From: Pseudonocardia sp. CNS-004
GTDB lineage: Bacteria; Actinomycetota; Actinomycetes; Mycobacteriales; Pseudonocardiaceae
Direction of reading: 5' to 3'
Length of the DNA stretch: 64,000 nt
Assembly (NCBI GenBank): GCA_001942185.1
Contig: MKJV01000011.1
Coordinates: 62,001-126,000, forward strand
Shown: positions 1 through 9,606 of the stretch, piece by piece
Layout of the letters: each line of letters starts with the position of its first letter
How positions within the stretch are numbered: position 1 is the first letter of the stretch
The notes under the pieces: model-generated
The model's input: the letters and a program-made list of their open reading frames with translations, nothing else
The model's database searches: none
What the model was told of the DNA's origin: nothing
Program-made: the position numbers and the translations under genes

Positions 1-477
1 ATGGTCGGGGCCGACGGGGCGTCTGTGCTCTACAGCGGCGCCCGCGAGGCGTTCGACGCGCACGAGCCCACCCTCGCCGCGATCGGACGGCCGGAGTACC
101 TGGGGGCCGACCACGGCCTCGCGCAGTTGCACTACCAGGCCCAGCTGCAGGTGTTCCTGACGACGCTCGCCGCGTACCTGCAGTCGTTCGCGATGTTCGC
201 GGCTGCGGGGATCCCGGCGCGGGAGTTCCTGGTCCGCGCTGCCCCGGGCGAGGACGTGGCCGCCCTCCTGCCCGCCGCGGCCCGCGCGGTCGACGACGGG
301 GAGTACCCGGGGGAGCTGGCGAACGTGCTGATGATGGCCGCGACGGCGGATCACGTGGTGGGCGCCAACCACGGCATGGGGCTCGACACCGCGCTCCCGG
401 ACGCGATCAAGTCGCTCTACGACCGGGCGATCGGGCGGGGGCACGGCCGGGACGGGTGGGCGAGCCTCGCGAGGTGA
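1..477 (+). CDS. NAD(P)-dependent oxidoreductase, imine-reductase-like C-terminal part (5' end outside window)
   Basis: The reading frame is open from the first base, so the gene enters from the left and the ATG at 1 is probably internal. The 158 residues resemble the helical C-terminal domain of 6-phosphogluconate-dehydrogenase-fold NADPH oxidoreductases of the imine reductase type, with the end of the Rossmann half (VLYSGAREAFDAH) followed by helices that form the dimer active site. The NADPH-binding N-terminus is missing, so function rests on overall family resemblance. It ends 48 bases before the divergently unrelated MarR gene. Substrate unknown. Confidence 0.6.
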   Translation: MVGADGASVLYSGAREAFDAHEPTLAAIGRPEYLGADHGLAQLHYQAQLQVFLTTLAAYLQSFAMFAAAGIPAREFLVRAAPGEDVAALLPAAARAVDDGEYPGELANVLMMAATADHVVGANHGMGLDTALPDAIKSLYDRAIGRGHGRDGWASLAR

Positions 478-486
478 TCAGAAAAC

Positions 487-516
487 CGTGACAGTGCTTA
501 TATAAATACTGTTACG
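487..516. promoter_or_regulatory. 30-bp imperfect palindrome, likely MarR operator overlapping the promoter
   Basis: Comparing the strand with its reverse complement gives 24 of 30 matching positions centred on TTATATAA at 498-505. The arms read CGTGACAGT and ACTGTTACG. The AT-rich core is striking in DNA this GC-rich and contains a good -10 candidate (TATAAAT, 501-507). It lies just upstream of the MarR start at 526, where autoregulatory MarR sites usually lie, so autorepression of the MarR/MFS pair is inferred. Confidence 0.6.
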
Positions 517-525
517 ATCCGGCGG

Positions 526-1004
526 GTGAACAGCGACGACCCGACCGAGCAGGGCCACTGGCGCCCGCTGTTCCGGCTGCTGAACGCCATGGACGCCGAC
601 ATCGCCCGCCTCTACACCGACCGCGGCATCACGGGTGTGCGGCCGCGGTTCGCCGGCCCGCTGATCCGGCTCGGGCGCCGGGGCGGGATGACGATCCGGC
701 AGCTGGCCGAGTCGCTGGAGGTCACCCACTCGGCGATGAGCCAGACCGTCGGGGCCCTGCAGCGCGACGGGCTCGTCGCCAGTTCCGTGGGTGCCGACGC
801 CGCACCCGCGATGTGGTGCTCACCGACCGGGCGCGGGAGCTGCTGCCGCTCCTCGAGGCCGAGTGGCGGGCCACCGAGGAGGCGGTGGCAGAGCTGGACG
901 CCGAGATCCCCTACGCGCTCACCGAGGTGGTCCGGGACATCGAGGCGGCGCTCGCCCGCCGCTCGTTCCACGACCGCATCGCCGACCGGATCGCCGAGCC
1001 GTGA
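526..1004 (+). CDS. MarR-family transcriptional regulator (one apparent frameshift)
   Basis: The first part reads a winged helix-turn-helix (MTIRQLAESLEVTHSAMSQT, about residues 50-70) and the second part, in another frame, gives the family's next strand and C-terminal dimer helices (DVVLTDRARELLPLLEAEW). Restoring one C near 800 in GACGCCGCACCC joins them as one protein of about 160 residues, the normal MarR length. The start is GTG at 526; no strong ribosome site is visible and the transcript may be nearly leaderless. The stop overlaps the MFS start (GTGA at 1001), so the two genes are coupled. It probably represses the pair through the palindrome at 487-516. Confidence 0.75.
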
Positions 1005-2232
1005 CGCTGCTGCTCGACACGCGGCCGCTGCGTTCCAGCGCGCCGTTCCGGCGGGTGTGGGCCGGCGGCGTCCTCTCGACGGTGGGCGCCCAGCTCGCCG
1101 TGGTCGCCGTGCTGCAGCAGACCTGGGAGCTCACCGCCGACCCGGTGGCGGTCGGCGCGATCGGGCTCGCCCAGGCCATCCCGATGATCGTCTTCGGGCA
1201 GGTGGGCGGCGCACTCGCCGACGCGGTCGACCGCAGGCGCCTGGTCCTGGTCACGACGCTCGGCCAGATGGTCGTCGCCGCTCTGCTGGCGGCGCAGGCG
1301 TTCGCGGGGATCGGCTCGCTCGCGCTGCTGCTCGGGCTGGTGGCGCTGCAGTCGGCCGGCGGCGCGCTCGGCGCCCCGGCCCGCCGCACGTTCGCGGCCC
1401 GCCTGCTGCCCACCGACCAGGTCGCGCCGGGATCGCGCTGTTCACCCTCGGCTTCCAGTTCTCCATGCTGGTGGGGCCGGCGATCGCCGGGATCATCGTG
1501 GCCGGATGGGGTGTGGGCGCCTGCTACGCCGTCGACACGGTGACCTTCCTCGCCTCGCTCTACGGCCTGGTGCGCCTCCCACCGCTACCGCCCGACGAGG
1601 CGGCCGGTCGCGCGGACCTGCGCGCCGTGGTGGCGGGATGGCGGTTCATCGCCGGCCGCCCGGTGCTCGCGGGCGCGTTCCTCACGGACCTGATCGCCAC
1701 CGTCCTCGCCATGCCGATCGCGCTGTTCCCCGTGGTCAACGCCGAGCGCTTCGGCGGCAGCCCGCAGACCCTCGGCCTGTTCCTCTCCGCGATCGCGGTC
1801 GGCGGCATCACGGCAGGGCTCGCGTCCGGGGCCGTCACGCGGGCCGGGCGGCCCGGCCTCGTCATGCTCGTCGCGGCCTCGGTCTGGGGTGTCGCGCTCG
1901 CGGCGTTCGGCTGGGCGTCGACGGCCTGGCTCGCACTCGGCTTCCTCGCCGTCGCGGGCGCGGCCGACACGATCTCGGTGATCTCCCGCGGCGCGCTCGT
2001 GCAGCTCGCCACGCCCGACGCCTACCGGGGCCGCGTCAGCGCCGTCGAGAACATCGTGGGCATGGCAGGGCCCTACCTGGGCAACTTCCGCGCCGGCCTG
2101 GTGGCCGGTGCGACCACGGCAGGCATCTCGGCGATCTCGGGTGGCCTCCTGTGCGTGCTGGGCATCGCGGTGGTCGCCATGACGGTCCCCGCGCTGCGCC
2201 GCCCGGAAATGTCAGCAAAGCCACTTTCATGA
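1001..2232 (+). CDS. MFS transporter, EntS/MFS_3-like exporter (one apparent frameshift)
   Basis: This is a multi-pass membrane protein of about 410 residues resembling MFS_3 (EntS-type) exporters. It shows an early GGVLSTVGAQL helix, the loop motif ALADAVDRRRLV and the late loop PDAYRGRVSA. Two frames join if one base is restored near 1425 in GTCGCGCCGGG. The GTG start overlaps the MarR stop, so this is probably the transporter controlled by that repressor, as in drug or metabolite efflux pairs. The last codons fall inside a long inverted repeat (2209-2265). Substrate cannot be told. Confidence 0.7.
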
Positions 2233-2265
2233 CGTCTGGTGTCGTGAAAGTGGCTTTGCTGACAT
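2209..2265. terminator. Perfect 21-bp inverted repeat, possible bidirectional terminator or dispersed repeat
   Basis: Bases 2209-2229 and 2245-2265 are exact reverse complements (ATGTCAGCAAAGCC at one end, GGCTTTGCTGACAT at the other) and the stem extends a few more pairs into the loop. The left arm encodes the final residues of the MFS protein. No T-run follows, so it could be a hairpin terminator without a U-tract or a copy of a dispersed intergenic repeat. Similar elements occur in related genera as far as I remember, which I could not check. Confidence 0.55.
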
Positions 2266-2325
2266 CGGCGCGCGCCTACATGTTGCGGCGCCCGACGCCG
2301 AGGCTCGTCGGCCCGGCTTGTCCCG

Positions 2326-2403
2326 CTGCAAGTCGACAAGGACTTCGAGCTCATCGCCGAGATCACCGGCCAACCCGTAGAACGACTGCGCCTCACCCCC
2401 TGA
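2326..2403 (+). pseudogene. Possible 3' remnant of an unidentified gene
   Basis: Twenty-five codons read LQVDKDFELIAEITGQPVER and end at TGA 2401 with no plausible start upstream; the region before it is the hairpin. The composition looks like a real protein tail (helix-turn-helix-like rhythm), but I cannot name the family. It may be the tail of a deleted gene between the MFS transporter and the serine hydrolase. Confidence 0.25.
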
Positions 2404-2470
2404 GCAACATCGCCGATGAGTTCCGCGAGCCCGCGCGGTCTTCACCCGGGATGCCCACCGAAGGTCAGGG

Positions 2471-3670
2471 ATGGACAACATGAACGGTTTGAGCAAGTCC
2501 GGCCTGGAACGACTGCACCGCACCATGGCGGGGCACGTCGAGGCGGGGCGCGTACCCGGCGTGGTCACGCTCGTCGAACGCGGGGGTGAGACGCACGTCG
2601 ACACGATCGGGACGGCGGAGCTCGGCGGGTCCGAGCCGATTCGCCGGGACAGCATCTTCCGGATCAGTTCGATGTCCAAGCCGATCACGGCGGCCGCCGT
2701 GCTGATCCTGGTCGAGGAGTGCCGGCTGCGGCTCGACGAGCCGGTCGACCGGCTGTTGCCCGAGCTCGCCGACCGTCGCGTGCTGCGCTCACCGGACGCG
2801 GCGCTCGACGACACCGTCCCGGCGCAGCGCCCGATCACCGTGCGGGACACCCTCGACTTCAGGCTCGGCCTCGGCATGCTCCTGACCGAAGAAGCGTTCG
2901 GGTACCCGTGGTTCCAGGCAGCGCAGGAGCTGGGCATCTCCGGCTTCGGCCCGCCGCAGCCGGCTCTCCCGCACACCCCGGACGAGTCGCTCCGCGAGGT
3001 GGCAACCTTGCCACTGATCGAACAGCCCGGCCGGCGCTGGTCCTACAACATCGGCTCGTACATCCAGACGATCCTCGTCGAGCGGGCTTCCGGACGGCCG
3101 TTCCCGGAGTTCGTCCGGGAGCGGATCTTCGAGCCGGTGGGGATGACGGACACCGGCTTCACGGTGCCGGCTCCCGATCTCGACCGCTTCACCGCCTCGT
3201 ACATCGTCGGCGACGGCGGCGCGCTCTCCCTCTACGACCCGCGGGCGGGCAGTGCCTGGTCGCGCACGCCCGCGTTCCCCGAGGGCGCCGGCGGTCTGGT
3301 CTCGACCGTCGACGACTACGTGGCGTTCGCGCGGATGCTGCGCGGCAAGGGTTCGTACGGCGGCGAGCGGATCCTCTCGCGTCGCTCGGTCGAGCTGATG
3401 ACGTCCGACCGGCTCACCCCGGAGCAGCGCCAGGAGGCCTTCGGCGGCGTGGGCGGCTGGGGCTACGGGGTCGGGGTCGGCCTGCGCCGCGACGACCTGT
3501 GGCAGACGCCGGGACGGTACGGCTGGGACGGCGGGCTCGGTACCTCCTGGTACACCGACCCGGCCGAGGACCTGATTGCCATCCTGCTGACGCAGCGCTG
3601 CGAGTACCCAACGGTCAACCCCGTCTGGCTGGACTTCTGGACCTCGGTCTACGCCGCTCTTGAGGAGTGA
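2471..3670 (+). CDS. Serine hydrolase of the beta-lactamase / class C (esterase, D-peptidase) family
   Basis: Intact 399-residue protein. The catalytic SxxK motif is SMSK at about residues 67-70, and the YxN-type motif is SYNIGS near 193. A late GWDGGLGTSWY stretch occupies the place of the third (HTG/KTG-like) motif. No signal peptide is seen, so it is probably cytoplasmic and more likely an esterase or beta-lactamase-fold hydrolase than a resistance enzyme. ATG at 2471 and at 2480 are both possible starts. It converges on icmF with only 7 bases between the stops. Confidence 0.8.
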   Translation: MDNMNGLSKSGLERLHRTMAGHVEAGRVPGVVTLVERGGETHVDTIGTAELGGSEPIRRDSIFRISSMSKPITAAAVLILVEECRLRLDEPVDRLLPELADRRVLRSPDAALDDTVPAQRPITVRDTLDFRLGLGMLLTEEAFGYPWFQAAQELGISGFGPPQPALPHTPDESLREVATLPLIEQPGRRWSYNIGSYIQTILVERASGRPFPEFVRERIFEPVGMTDTGFTVPAPDLDRFTASYIVGDGGALSLYDPRAGSAWSRTPAFPEGAGGLVSTVDDYVAFARMLRGKGSYGGERILSRRSVELMTSDRLTPEQRQEAFGGVGGWGYGVGVGLRRDDLWQTPGRYGWDGGLGTSWYTDPAEDLIAILLTQRCEYPTVNPVWLDFWTSVYAALEE

Positions 3671-3677
3671 CCACGGT

Positions 3678-6600
3678 TCACATGTTGCGCCGGTACTGCC
3701 CGCCCACCTCGAAGAACGCCTCCGTCAGCTGGCCGAGGGAACACACGCGGGCGGCCTTCATCAGCTCGTCGAAGACGTTGCCGTCGCCCGTGGCCACGTC
3801 CTGCAGCCGCCGGATCGCGTCGGCGGCGTCGCCGGCGTGGCGCTGCTGGAAGTCGGCGAGCCGGTCGAGCTGGCCGCGCTTCTCGGCCTCCGTGGCACGG
3901 GCCAGCTCGATCTCCTGCGGCTCGCCCGTCTCCTCGCGCACGAAGGTGTTCACGCCGACGATCGGCAGCGACCCGTCGTGCTTGCGGTGCTCGTACAGCA
4001 GCGACTCGTCCTGGATCCGGCCGCGCTGGTAGCCGGTCTCCATCGCGCCCAGCACGCCGCCGCGCTCGGAGATGCGGTCGAACTCGGCGAGCACGGCCTC
4101 CTCGACGAGGTCGGTGAGCTCGTCGATGATGAACGAGCCCTGCAGCGGGTTCTCGTTCATCGACAGGCCCCACTCCTTGCCGATGATCAGCTGGATCGCC
4201 ATCGCGCGGCGCACCGATGCCTCGGTGGGTGTGGTGACGGCCTCGTCGAACGCGTTGGTGTGCAGCGAGTTGGCGTTGTCGTAGAGCGCGCAGAGCGCCT
4301 GCAGGGTGGTGCGGATGTCGTTGAAGTCCATCTCCTGCGCGTGCAGGGACCGGCCCGAGGTCTGCACGTGGTACTTGAGCTTCTGCGACCGCTCGTTCGC
4401 CCCGTACTTCTCGCGCATCGCGACCGCCCAGATCCGCCGGGCGACCCGCCCGATCACCGAGTACTCGGCGTCCATGCCGTTGGAGAAGAAGAACGACAGG
4501 TTGGGCGCGAAGTCGTCGATGTCCATGCCGCGCGCGAGGTAGCTCTCGACGAACGTGAAGCCGTTGGCGAGGGTGAACGCGAGCTGGCTGATGGGGTTCG
4601 CCCCGGCCTCGGCGATGTGGTAGCCGGAGATCGACACCGAGTAGAAGTTGCGCACCCGGTGCTGGATGAACCATTCCTGGATGTCGGCCATCATCCGCAG
4701 CGAGAACTCGGTGGAGAAGATGCAGGTGTTCTGGCCCTGGTCCTCCTTGAGGATGTCGGCCTGCACCGTGCCGCGGACGTTGGCCAGTGCGAACGCGGTG
4801 AGCTCCTCGCGCTCTCCCGTGTCGGGCTCGCGGCCCTCCTCGTCCCGGAAGCGGTCGATCACCTGGTCGATCGCGGTGTTCAGGTAGAAGGCGAGGATCG
4901 TCGGCGCCGGCCCGTTGATCGTCATCGAGACCGACGTGGTGGGCGAGGTCAGGTCGAAGCCCGAGTAGAGCACCTTCATGTCCTCGAGCGTCGCGATCGA
5001 GACGCCGGACGTGCCGACCTTGCCGTAGACGTCCGGGCGGGTGTCCGGGTCGCGCCCGTAGAGCGTCACCGAGTCGAAGGCGGTGGATAGCCGCTTGGCC
5101 TCCGAGTGCTCGGACAGGAGCGTGAAGCGGCGGTTGGTGCGGAACGCGTCGCCCTCGCCGGCGAACATGCGGCCCGGGTCCTCGCCGTCCCGCTTGAACG
5201 CGAACACGCCCGCCGTGAACGGGAACCGGCCGGGCAGGTTCTCGGCGCGCAGGAACCGCAGCAGCTCGGCGTCCTCGCGGAACCGCGGCAGCGCGACGCG
5301 CGGCACCTTGCTGCCCGACAGCGTCTCGCGGGTGAGCTGGGTGCGCAGCTCCTTGTCACGGACCTTCACGACCATCTCGCCGGAGTACGCCTCGACGACC
5401 TGTGGCCACTCGTCCAGCAGGGCCGCCGACGCCGCCGGCAGCTCCTGTTCGGCCTTCTGCAGGGCCTCGTCGACCGCGTCCCCGACGAGCTCGCGGGCGG
5501 TCTGCAGGTGCTGGCGCCGCCGTGCCGCGTCCACGTGCTCCGCGGTGTCGGCGTGGTAGCCGCGCACCGTCTCGGCGATCTCGGACAGGTACCGCACCCG
5601 CTGCGGCGGGATGACCGCGGCGTACTCGCTGGACGTCTTGCGCTCCGGGCGTCGCAGCCTGCCCTCGCCGACGGTGAGACCGTCGCCCGTGAGCAGGTCG
5701 CGCACGTGGTGGTAGAGCGCGGTGACGCCGTCGTCGTTGAACGTGGCGGCGCTCGTGCCGAAGACCGGCATGTCCTCCCAGGACGCCCCGAACTCCTCGC
5801 GGTTGCGCACGAGCTGGCGGCCGACGTCGCGGCGGGCGTCCTCCGCCCCGCGGCGCTCGAACTTGTTGATCGCCACGGCGTCGGCGAAGTCGAGCATGTC
5901 GATCTTCTCGAGCTGCGACGCGGCGCCGAACTCGGGTGTCATGACGTACAGCGAGCGGTCGACGAACGGCACGATGCCTGCGTCGCCCTGCCCGATGCCC
6001 GGCGTCTCGACGATCACCAGGTCGAACCCGGCCGCCTTGAGCACACCGATCACGTCGCCGAGCCGCTCGGGGAGACCTGCGTCGGCGCCGCGGGTGGCCA
6101 TCGAGCGGAAGAAGACCTGGTCGCCGCTCAGCGAGTTCATTCGGATCCGGTCGCCGAGCAGCGCGCCCCCGCCGCGGCGGCGGGTCGGGTCGACGGCGAG
6201 GACCGCGATCCGGAGCTTGTCCTCCTGGTCGAGGCGGAAGCGGCGCACGAGCTCGTCGGTGAGGCTCGACTTGCCGGAGCCACCGGTGCCGGTGATGCCC
6301 AGTACCGGCACCTCGTGCTTCGGGCGCAGGTCGAGGCCCACGGGGAGGCGCCCGGTCTCGGCGAGCGTCAGCGTGCGGGCGAGCGTCGCCGGCTCACCGG
6401 TGAACAGCGGGTCGAAGGCTGCCGGGGGAGCGGCGGCGAGGTCGACGTCGCACTCCCGGATCATGGTGTTGATCATCCCGGGGAGCCCGAACCGCTGGCC
6501 GTCCTCCGGGGAGAAGATGTGCGAGACCCCGCGGGAGTGGAGCAGTTCGATCTCCCGCGGGACGATCACGCCGCCGCCCCCGCCGTAGACCTTCACGTGC

Positions 6601-6872
6601 CCGGCCCCGCGCTCGCGCAGCAGCTCGACGAGGTAGGTGAAGTACTCGATGTGGCCGCCCTGGTAGGAGCTGACGGCCACTCCCTGCGCGTCCTCCTGGA
6701 TCGCCGCGGTGACGACCTCGTCGACCGAGCGGTTGTGCCCGAGGTGGATCACCTCGGCCCCCTGGCGCTGCAGGATGCGTCGCATGATGTTGATCGCCGC
6801 GTCGTGGCCGTCGAAGAGGCTTGCGGCGGTGACGAAGCGCACCGGGTGGACCGGCTCGTGCAGCTCTGCCAT
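3678..6872 (-). CDS. icmF: Fused isobutyryl-CoA mutase IcmF (B12 domain, G-protein chaperone and mutase)
   Basis: This intact protein of 1064 residues should interconvert isobutyryl-CoA and n-butyryl-CoA (or a close branched acyl-CoA) using adenosylcobalamin. The order is characteristic of IcmF: an N-terminal B12-binding domain with DGHDAA at 21-26, a MeaI-like GTPase with P-loop GTGGSGKS at 195-202 and switch residues [10 protein letters not shown], then a methylmalonyl-CoA-mutase-type TIM barrel to the end. I chose ATG 6872 rather than GTG 6887 because GAGAGGAC lies just before it. It stands alone, with no mutase subunits or meaB beside it, as expected for a self-sufficient fusion. It probably serves valine or short-chain fatty acid metabolism. 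Confidence 0.93.
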   Translation of the reverse strand: MAELHEPVHPVRFVTAASLFDGHDAAINIMRRILQRQGAEVIHLGHNRSVDEVVTAAIQEDAQGVAVSSYQGGHIEYFTYLVELLRERGAGHVKVYGGGGGVIVPREIELLHSRGVSHIFSPEDGQRFGLPGMINTMIRECDVDLAAAPPAAFDPLFTGEPATLARTLTLAETGRLPVGLDLRPKHEVPVLGITGTGGSGKSSLTDELVRRFRLDQEDKLRIAVLAVDPTRRRGGGALLGDRIRMNSLSGDQVFFRSMATRGADAGLPERLGDVIGVLKAAGFDLVIVETPGIGQGDAGIVPFVDRSLYVMTPEFGAASQLEKIDMLDFADAVAINKFERRGAEDARRDVGRQLVRNREEFGASWEDMPVFGTSAATFNDDGVTALYHHVRDLLTGDGLTVGEGRLRRPERKTSSEYAAVIPPQRVRYLSEIAETVRGYHADTAEHVDAARRRQHLQTARELVGDAVDEALQKAEQELPAASAALLDEWPQVVEAYSGEMVVKVRDKELRTQLTRETLSGSKVPRVALPRFREDAELLRFLRAENLPGRFPFTAGVFAFKRDGEDPGRMFAGEGDAFRTNRRFTLLSEHSEAKRLSTAFDSVTLYGRDPDTRPDVYGKVGTSGVSIATLEDMKVLYSGFDLTSPTTSVSMTINGPAPTILAFYLNTAIDQVIDRFRDEEGREPDTGEREELTAFALANVRGTVQADILKEDQGQNTCIFSTEFSLRMMADIQEWFIQHRVRNFYSVSISGYHIAEAGANPISQLAFTLANGFTFVESYLARGMDIDDFAPNLSFFFSNGMDAEYSVIGRVARRIWAVAMREKYGANERSQKLKYHVQTSGRSLHAQEMDFNDIRTTLQALCALYDNANSLHTNAFDEAVTTPTEASVRRAMAIQLIIGKEWGLSMNENPLQGSFIIDELTDLVEEAVLAEFDRISERGGVLGAMETGYQRGRIQDESLLYEHRKHDGSLPIVGVNTFVREETGEPQEIELARATEAEKRGQLDRLADFQQRHAGDAADAIRRLQDVATGDGNVFDELMKAARVCSLGQLTEAFFEVGGQYRRNM

Positions 6873-6977
6873 GGGTCGTCCTCTCACCCGTACCTCAATT
6901 TAGTTTGGCTTCCGAGTATCGGACATGCAACCTCTGTGGCCGTGACATGGGTGACGCCGCCCGCCGGCCCGTTCGGG

Positions 6978-7625
6978 CTACTGCGCGGTCGCCTCGATGA
7001 GGGCCGCGGCCTCGTCGAGCAGGGCCACTTCCGCCGAGGTGAGCGAACGGTCGGCCGAGCGCCGGGCGATGGCGGCGTCGAGCAGGTGGAGGGTCTGCCG
7101 GCCGGTCGCCACGACGAACGCCTCGAGCATCACCCGCGCCACCTCGGAATACACCTGGCCTGGCTCGACCGCGGCCTGGGCGAGGATCACCGCGGTGAGG
7201 GCGACGTCGAGGTCGGGTGGACCGTCGGTCGCGTTCGTCCAGTCGATCAGCACCGGCCCGCGCGGTCTGAGCACGACGTTCGCCGGGTGCAGGTCCAGGT
7301 GCAGCACCCGGTCGTCAGGGGCCCCGGACCGCGCCGGGACGGCGTGCAGTCGGGCGTGCAGGTCGGCGAGCACCCGGCCGGCGTCGCGGGCGTCGTGGTC
7401 GCCTGCCGCCACGGCGTCGAGCAGCACCGGACCGTACAGCCGTTCCATCACGAGATCCGCGCCTGCGGCGCTGAGGACGGTGGGCGCCGGGAAACCGTGG
7501 GCGGCGACGTGGGCCATCATCATGGCCTCGCGGGTGACCTCCCCGCGTTCGCGGTATCGGCGGAGCACCCGGTGGTCGTCGAGGGCGTAGACGTCGGCCG
7601 TGCGGCCGGAGCCGAGGAGTATCAG
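6978..7625 (-). CDS. Aminoglycoside-phosphotransferase/kinase-like protein (APH fold)
   Basis: About 215 residues carry the APH-type kinase core: a glycine-rich start (LGSGRTADVYAL), the catalytic loop VLHLDLHPANVVL (the HxDxxxxN pattern) and the metal-binding IDWTNA. It is shorter than antibiotic kinases and the substrate is probably a small metabolite. No ATG or GTG begins the homologous region; a CTG at 7625 overlapping the upstream stop (CTGA) fits best, so translation probably depends on coupling to the small membrane protein gene. The start is uncertain. Confidence 0.7.
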   Translation of the reverse strand: MILLGSGRTADVYALDDHRVLRRYRERGEVTREAMMMAHVAAHGFPAPTVLSAAGADLVMERLYGPVLLDAVAAGDHDARDAGRVLADLHARLHAVPARSGAPDDRVLHLDLHPANVVLRPRGPVLIDWTNATDGPPDLDVALTAVILAQAAVEPGQVYSEVARVMLEAFVVATGRQTLHLLDAAIARRSADRSLTSAEVALLDEAAALIEATAQ

Positions 7626-7894
7626 GCGACGCGCCCTGCGGGTGGGATCTCGACGGTCGGCATCTCCACCGTCGGCCGGTCGTCGAGCCGATGCGGGGCA
7701 ACCGCCGGGCGGCGGAGGCGTCGGGACACCACGGGGACGATCGCGCCGAGCACCATCAGCGCGACGCCGGAGACGGCGATCCCCACCGCCGCGGAATCCG
7801 GTGCGACCATGACCAGTACGAACGCGACTCCGGGCCACCACAGGAGTGCCCGGATCGGGCCGGGGACCGACCATTCCCGTTTCTCTGGCGCCAT
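7622..7894 (-). CDS. Small two-helix membrane protein
   Basis: The 90-residue product has two hydrophobic segments (about residues 17-33 and 39-57) and a basic, proline-rich tail. I do not recognise a family. ATG at 7894 is the first start. The stop overlaps the start of the kinase-like gene, which suggests a two-gene operon, so the pair may act together at the membrane. Confidence 0.5.
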   Translation of the reverse strand: MAPEKREWSVPGPIRALLWWPGVAFVLVMVAPDSAAVGIAVSGVALMVLGAIVPVVSRRLRRPAVAPHRLDDRPTVEMPTVEIPPAGRVA

Positions 7895-7967
7895 ATGCGT
7901 TTTCTACCCCGTCCGGTGTACGACCATGCGGGCAACCCCGGTCACCTTAAAGGACTAGCGTCACGGT

Positions 7968-8714
7968 ATGGACACCGCTACCGCCCTCGTCGAGGAGAAC
8001 CGCAGGCTGGGTGAGTTGCTGCGCACCGCCGACCCCGCCACCCCCGTGCCCACCTGCCCGGAGTGGACGCTGAAACAGCTGCTCACGCACGTCGGCAGGG
8101 GTTACCGATGGGCCGCGACGATCGTGCGGGAGCGGGCCGACGAACGGGTCGACATCCGCACGGTGGCGGACGGCAAGCCGCCGGCCGACGATCCGGTCGG
8201 GTGGCTCGCCGAAGGTCCCCGGCTGCTGGTGGAGGCGGTGGCCGACACCGGCGCCGACGTGCCGGTGTGGACCTTCACCGGCGCGAAGCCCGCCGCGTGG
8301 TGGATCCGGCGCTGGCTGCACGAGACGACGGTGCACCGCGCCGACGCGACGATCGCGCTGGGTGTGCCGTTCGTCATAGAGGCCGGCTTGGCGGCCGACG
8401 GTGTGTCCGAGTGGCTCGACGTCCTGGCGTCCCGCCGCGTCCCGGACGCAGGGCCCGCGCTCCCCGAGGACGCCACGTTGCACCTGCACGCCACCGACGA
8501 CGGCCTCGGGACTGCGGGGGAGTGGCTCGTGCGCTCGGAGGGCGGCCGGGTCGCCTGGGAGCACGGCCACGGCAAGGGCGCTGCCGCGGTGCGGGGGAGC
8601 GCCGCGGACCTCCTGCAGGCGGTGCTGCGGCGGATCCCGGCCGACGACCCGCGACTGCAGGTGCTCGGCGACGCCGCGGCGTGGCGCACCTGGCTGGAGC
8701 GCACCCCGTTCTGA
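7968..8714 (+). CDS. Mycothiol-dependent maleylpyruvate isomerase family protein (DinB/MDMPI)
   Basis: The intact 248-residue protein has the MDMPI layout. The DinB-like four-helix bundle carries metal ligands in LLTHVGRGYRWA and in WLHETTVHRADA (the HxxxH motif), followed by a small alpha/beta C-terminal domain. Family members use mycothiol or a metal for thiol transfer or isomerisation; the substrate of this one is unknown. ATG at 7968 follows a divergent promoter gap shared with the small membrane protein gene. Presence of this family fits a mycothiol-making actinomycete. Confidence 0.85.
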   Translation: MDTATALVEENRRLGELLRTADPATPVPTCPEWTLKQLLTHVGRGYRWAATIVRERADERVDIRTVADGKPPADDPVGWLAEGPRLLVEAVADTGADVPVWTFTGAKPAAWWIRRWLHETTVHRADATIALGVPFVIEAGLAADGVSEWLDVLASRRVPDAGPALPEDATLHLHATDDGLGTAGEWLVRSEGGRVAWEHGHGKGAAAVRGSAADLLQAVLRRIPADDPRLQVLGDAAAWRTWLERTPF

Positions 8715-8737
8715 CCGCCCGCGCTGTGAGCAACGCG

Positions 8738-8940
8738 AGACCGCGACCCACGTGCCCCCAGACCGCGACTCGCGTGCATCGAGACCGCGACTCGCGTGCA
8801 TCGAGACCGCGACTCGCGTGCATCGAGACCGCGACTCGCGTGCATCGAGACCGCGACTCGCGGGCTGGGGCGTCCCACATCCCGCGAGTCGCGCTCTGAG
8901 CGCATGCGAGTCGCGCTCTGGGTGCGGGTGAGTCGCGCTC
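8738..8940. repeat. 22-bp tandem repeat array with inverted copies
   Basis: Four near-identical 22-bp units (GACCGCGACTCGCGTGCATC plus GA) start at 8761, 8783, 8805 and 8827, with a partial unit at 8849 and a diverged copy at 8738-8760. After a 21-base spacer the same core appears in the opposite orientation (GCGAGTCGCGCTCTG at 8884 and 8906, and a shorter one at 8928), again at 22-bp spacing. There is no gene here. The whole stretch could fold into a large imperfect hairpin. Confidence 0.85.
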
Positions 8941-9024
8941 AGCCGCGCGTCATCCTTTCTTCCGACGCGGATCTCGTCTTTTCTCCGGATTCCACTCCGC
9001 GTTCGCCGCCATAGCGTTCGCGGC

Positions 9025-9606
9025 GTGGAGAATGTGATGCAGCTGGTCAGCGCCGATCCGATCGTCGCCCTGATTCTCGCCTGCGAGGCCGGGCTGTGGG
9101 TCCTGCTCGGCGTCGGTCTCGTCGCCCGTTACCTGCTGCGGCTACGCCTGCTCAGCACGCTCCTGCTGGCGGCGATCCCGCTGCTCGACGTCGTGCTGGT
9201 CGTCGCCGTGACGCTCGACCTCCTGCGGGGCACCGAGCCGCGATCCGTCCACGGACTGGCGGGCGTGTACCTCGGGTTCAGCGTGGCGTTCGGGCCGAGC
9301 ATCGTGCGCTGGGCCGACGTCCGGTTCGCGCACCGCTTCGCGGGCGGGCCCGCGAAGGGCACCCCGGAGGGCGTCGCGCACCTGTGGCGCGAGTGGAGCC
9401 GGGTCGTCGTGGCCGCCGCGATCACGTCGGCGGTGCTGGGCGGGCTCATCCTGTTCGTCGCGACGCCCGAGCAGTCCGGTGTGCTGTCGTGGTGGATCGG
9501 GCGGGTGTGGGTGGTCGCCGGGATCTGGCTGGTGGCCGGTCCGCTGTGGGAGAGCGGCCGCTCGCGCGCTCCCGAGGAGCGCCCTACGACGGCAGATCGG
9601 CGCTGA
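9025..9606 (+). CDS. Multi-pass membrane protein of unknown function
   Basis: The 193-residue product contains about five hydrophobic segments: roughly 14-36, 42-64, 82-95, 128-150 and 157-176. I do not recognise a named domain. Actinomycetes have many such small integral proteins. GTG at 9025 is used here; ATG at 9037 is an alternative. The 3' end overlaps the convergent acetyltransferase gene by 23 bases. Confidence 0.65.
   Translation: MENVMQLVSADPIVALILACEAGLWVLLGVGLVARYLLRLRLLSTLLLAAIPLLDVVLVVAVTLDLLRGTEPRSVHGLAGVYLGFSVAFGPSIVRWADVRFAHRFAGGPAKGTPEGVAHLWREWSRVVVAAAITSAVLGGLILFVATPEQSGVLSWWIGRVWVVAGIWLVAGPLWESGRSRAPEERPTTADRR

Noticed and set aside
3660-5090. Long plus-strand open frame across icmF, and similar long frames opposite many other genes
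   Set aside because: They are codon shadows typical of very GC-rich DNA. Their compositions are Arg/Ala/His-rich without recognisable domains, and the opposite strand encodes a clear conserved protein.
8738-8940. CRISPR array
   Set aside because: The 22-bp units are contiguous with no unique spacers, part of the array is inverted, and no cas genes are present.
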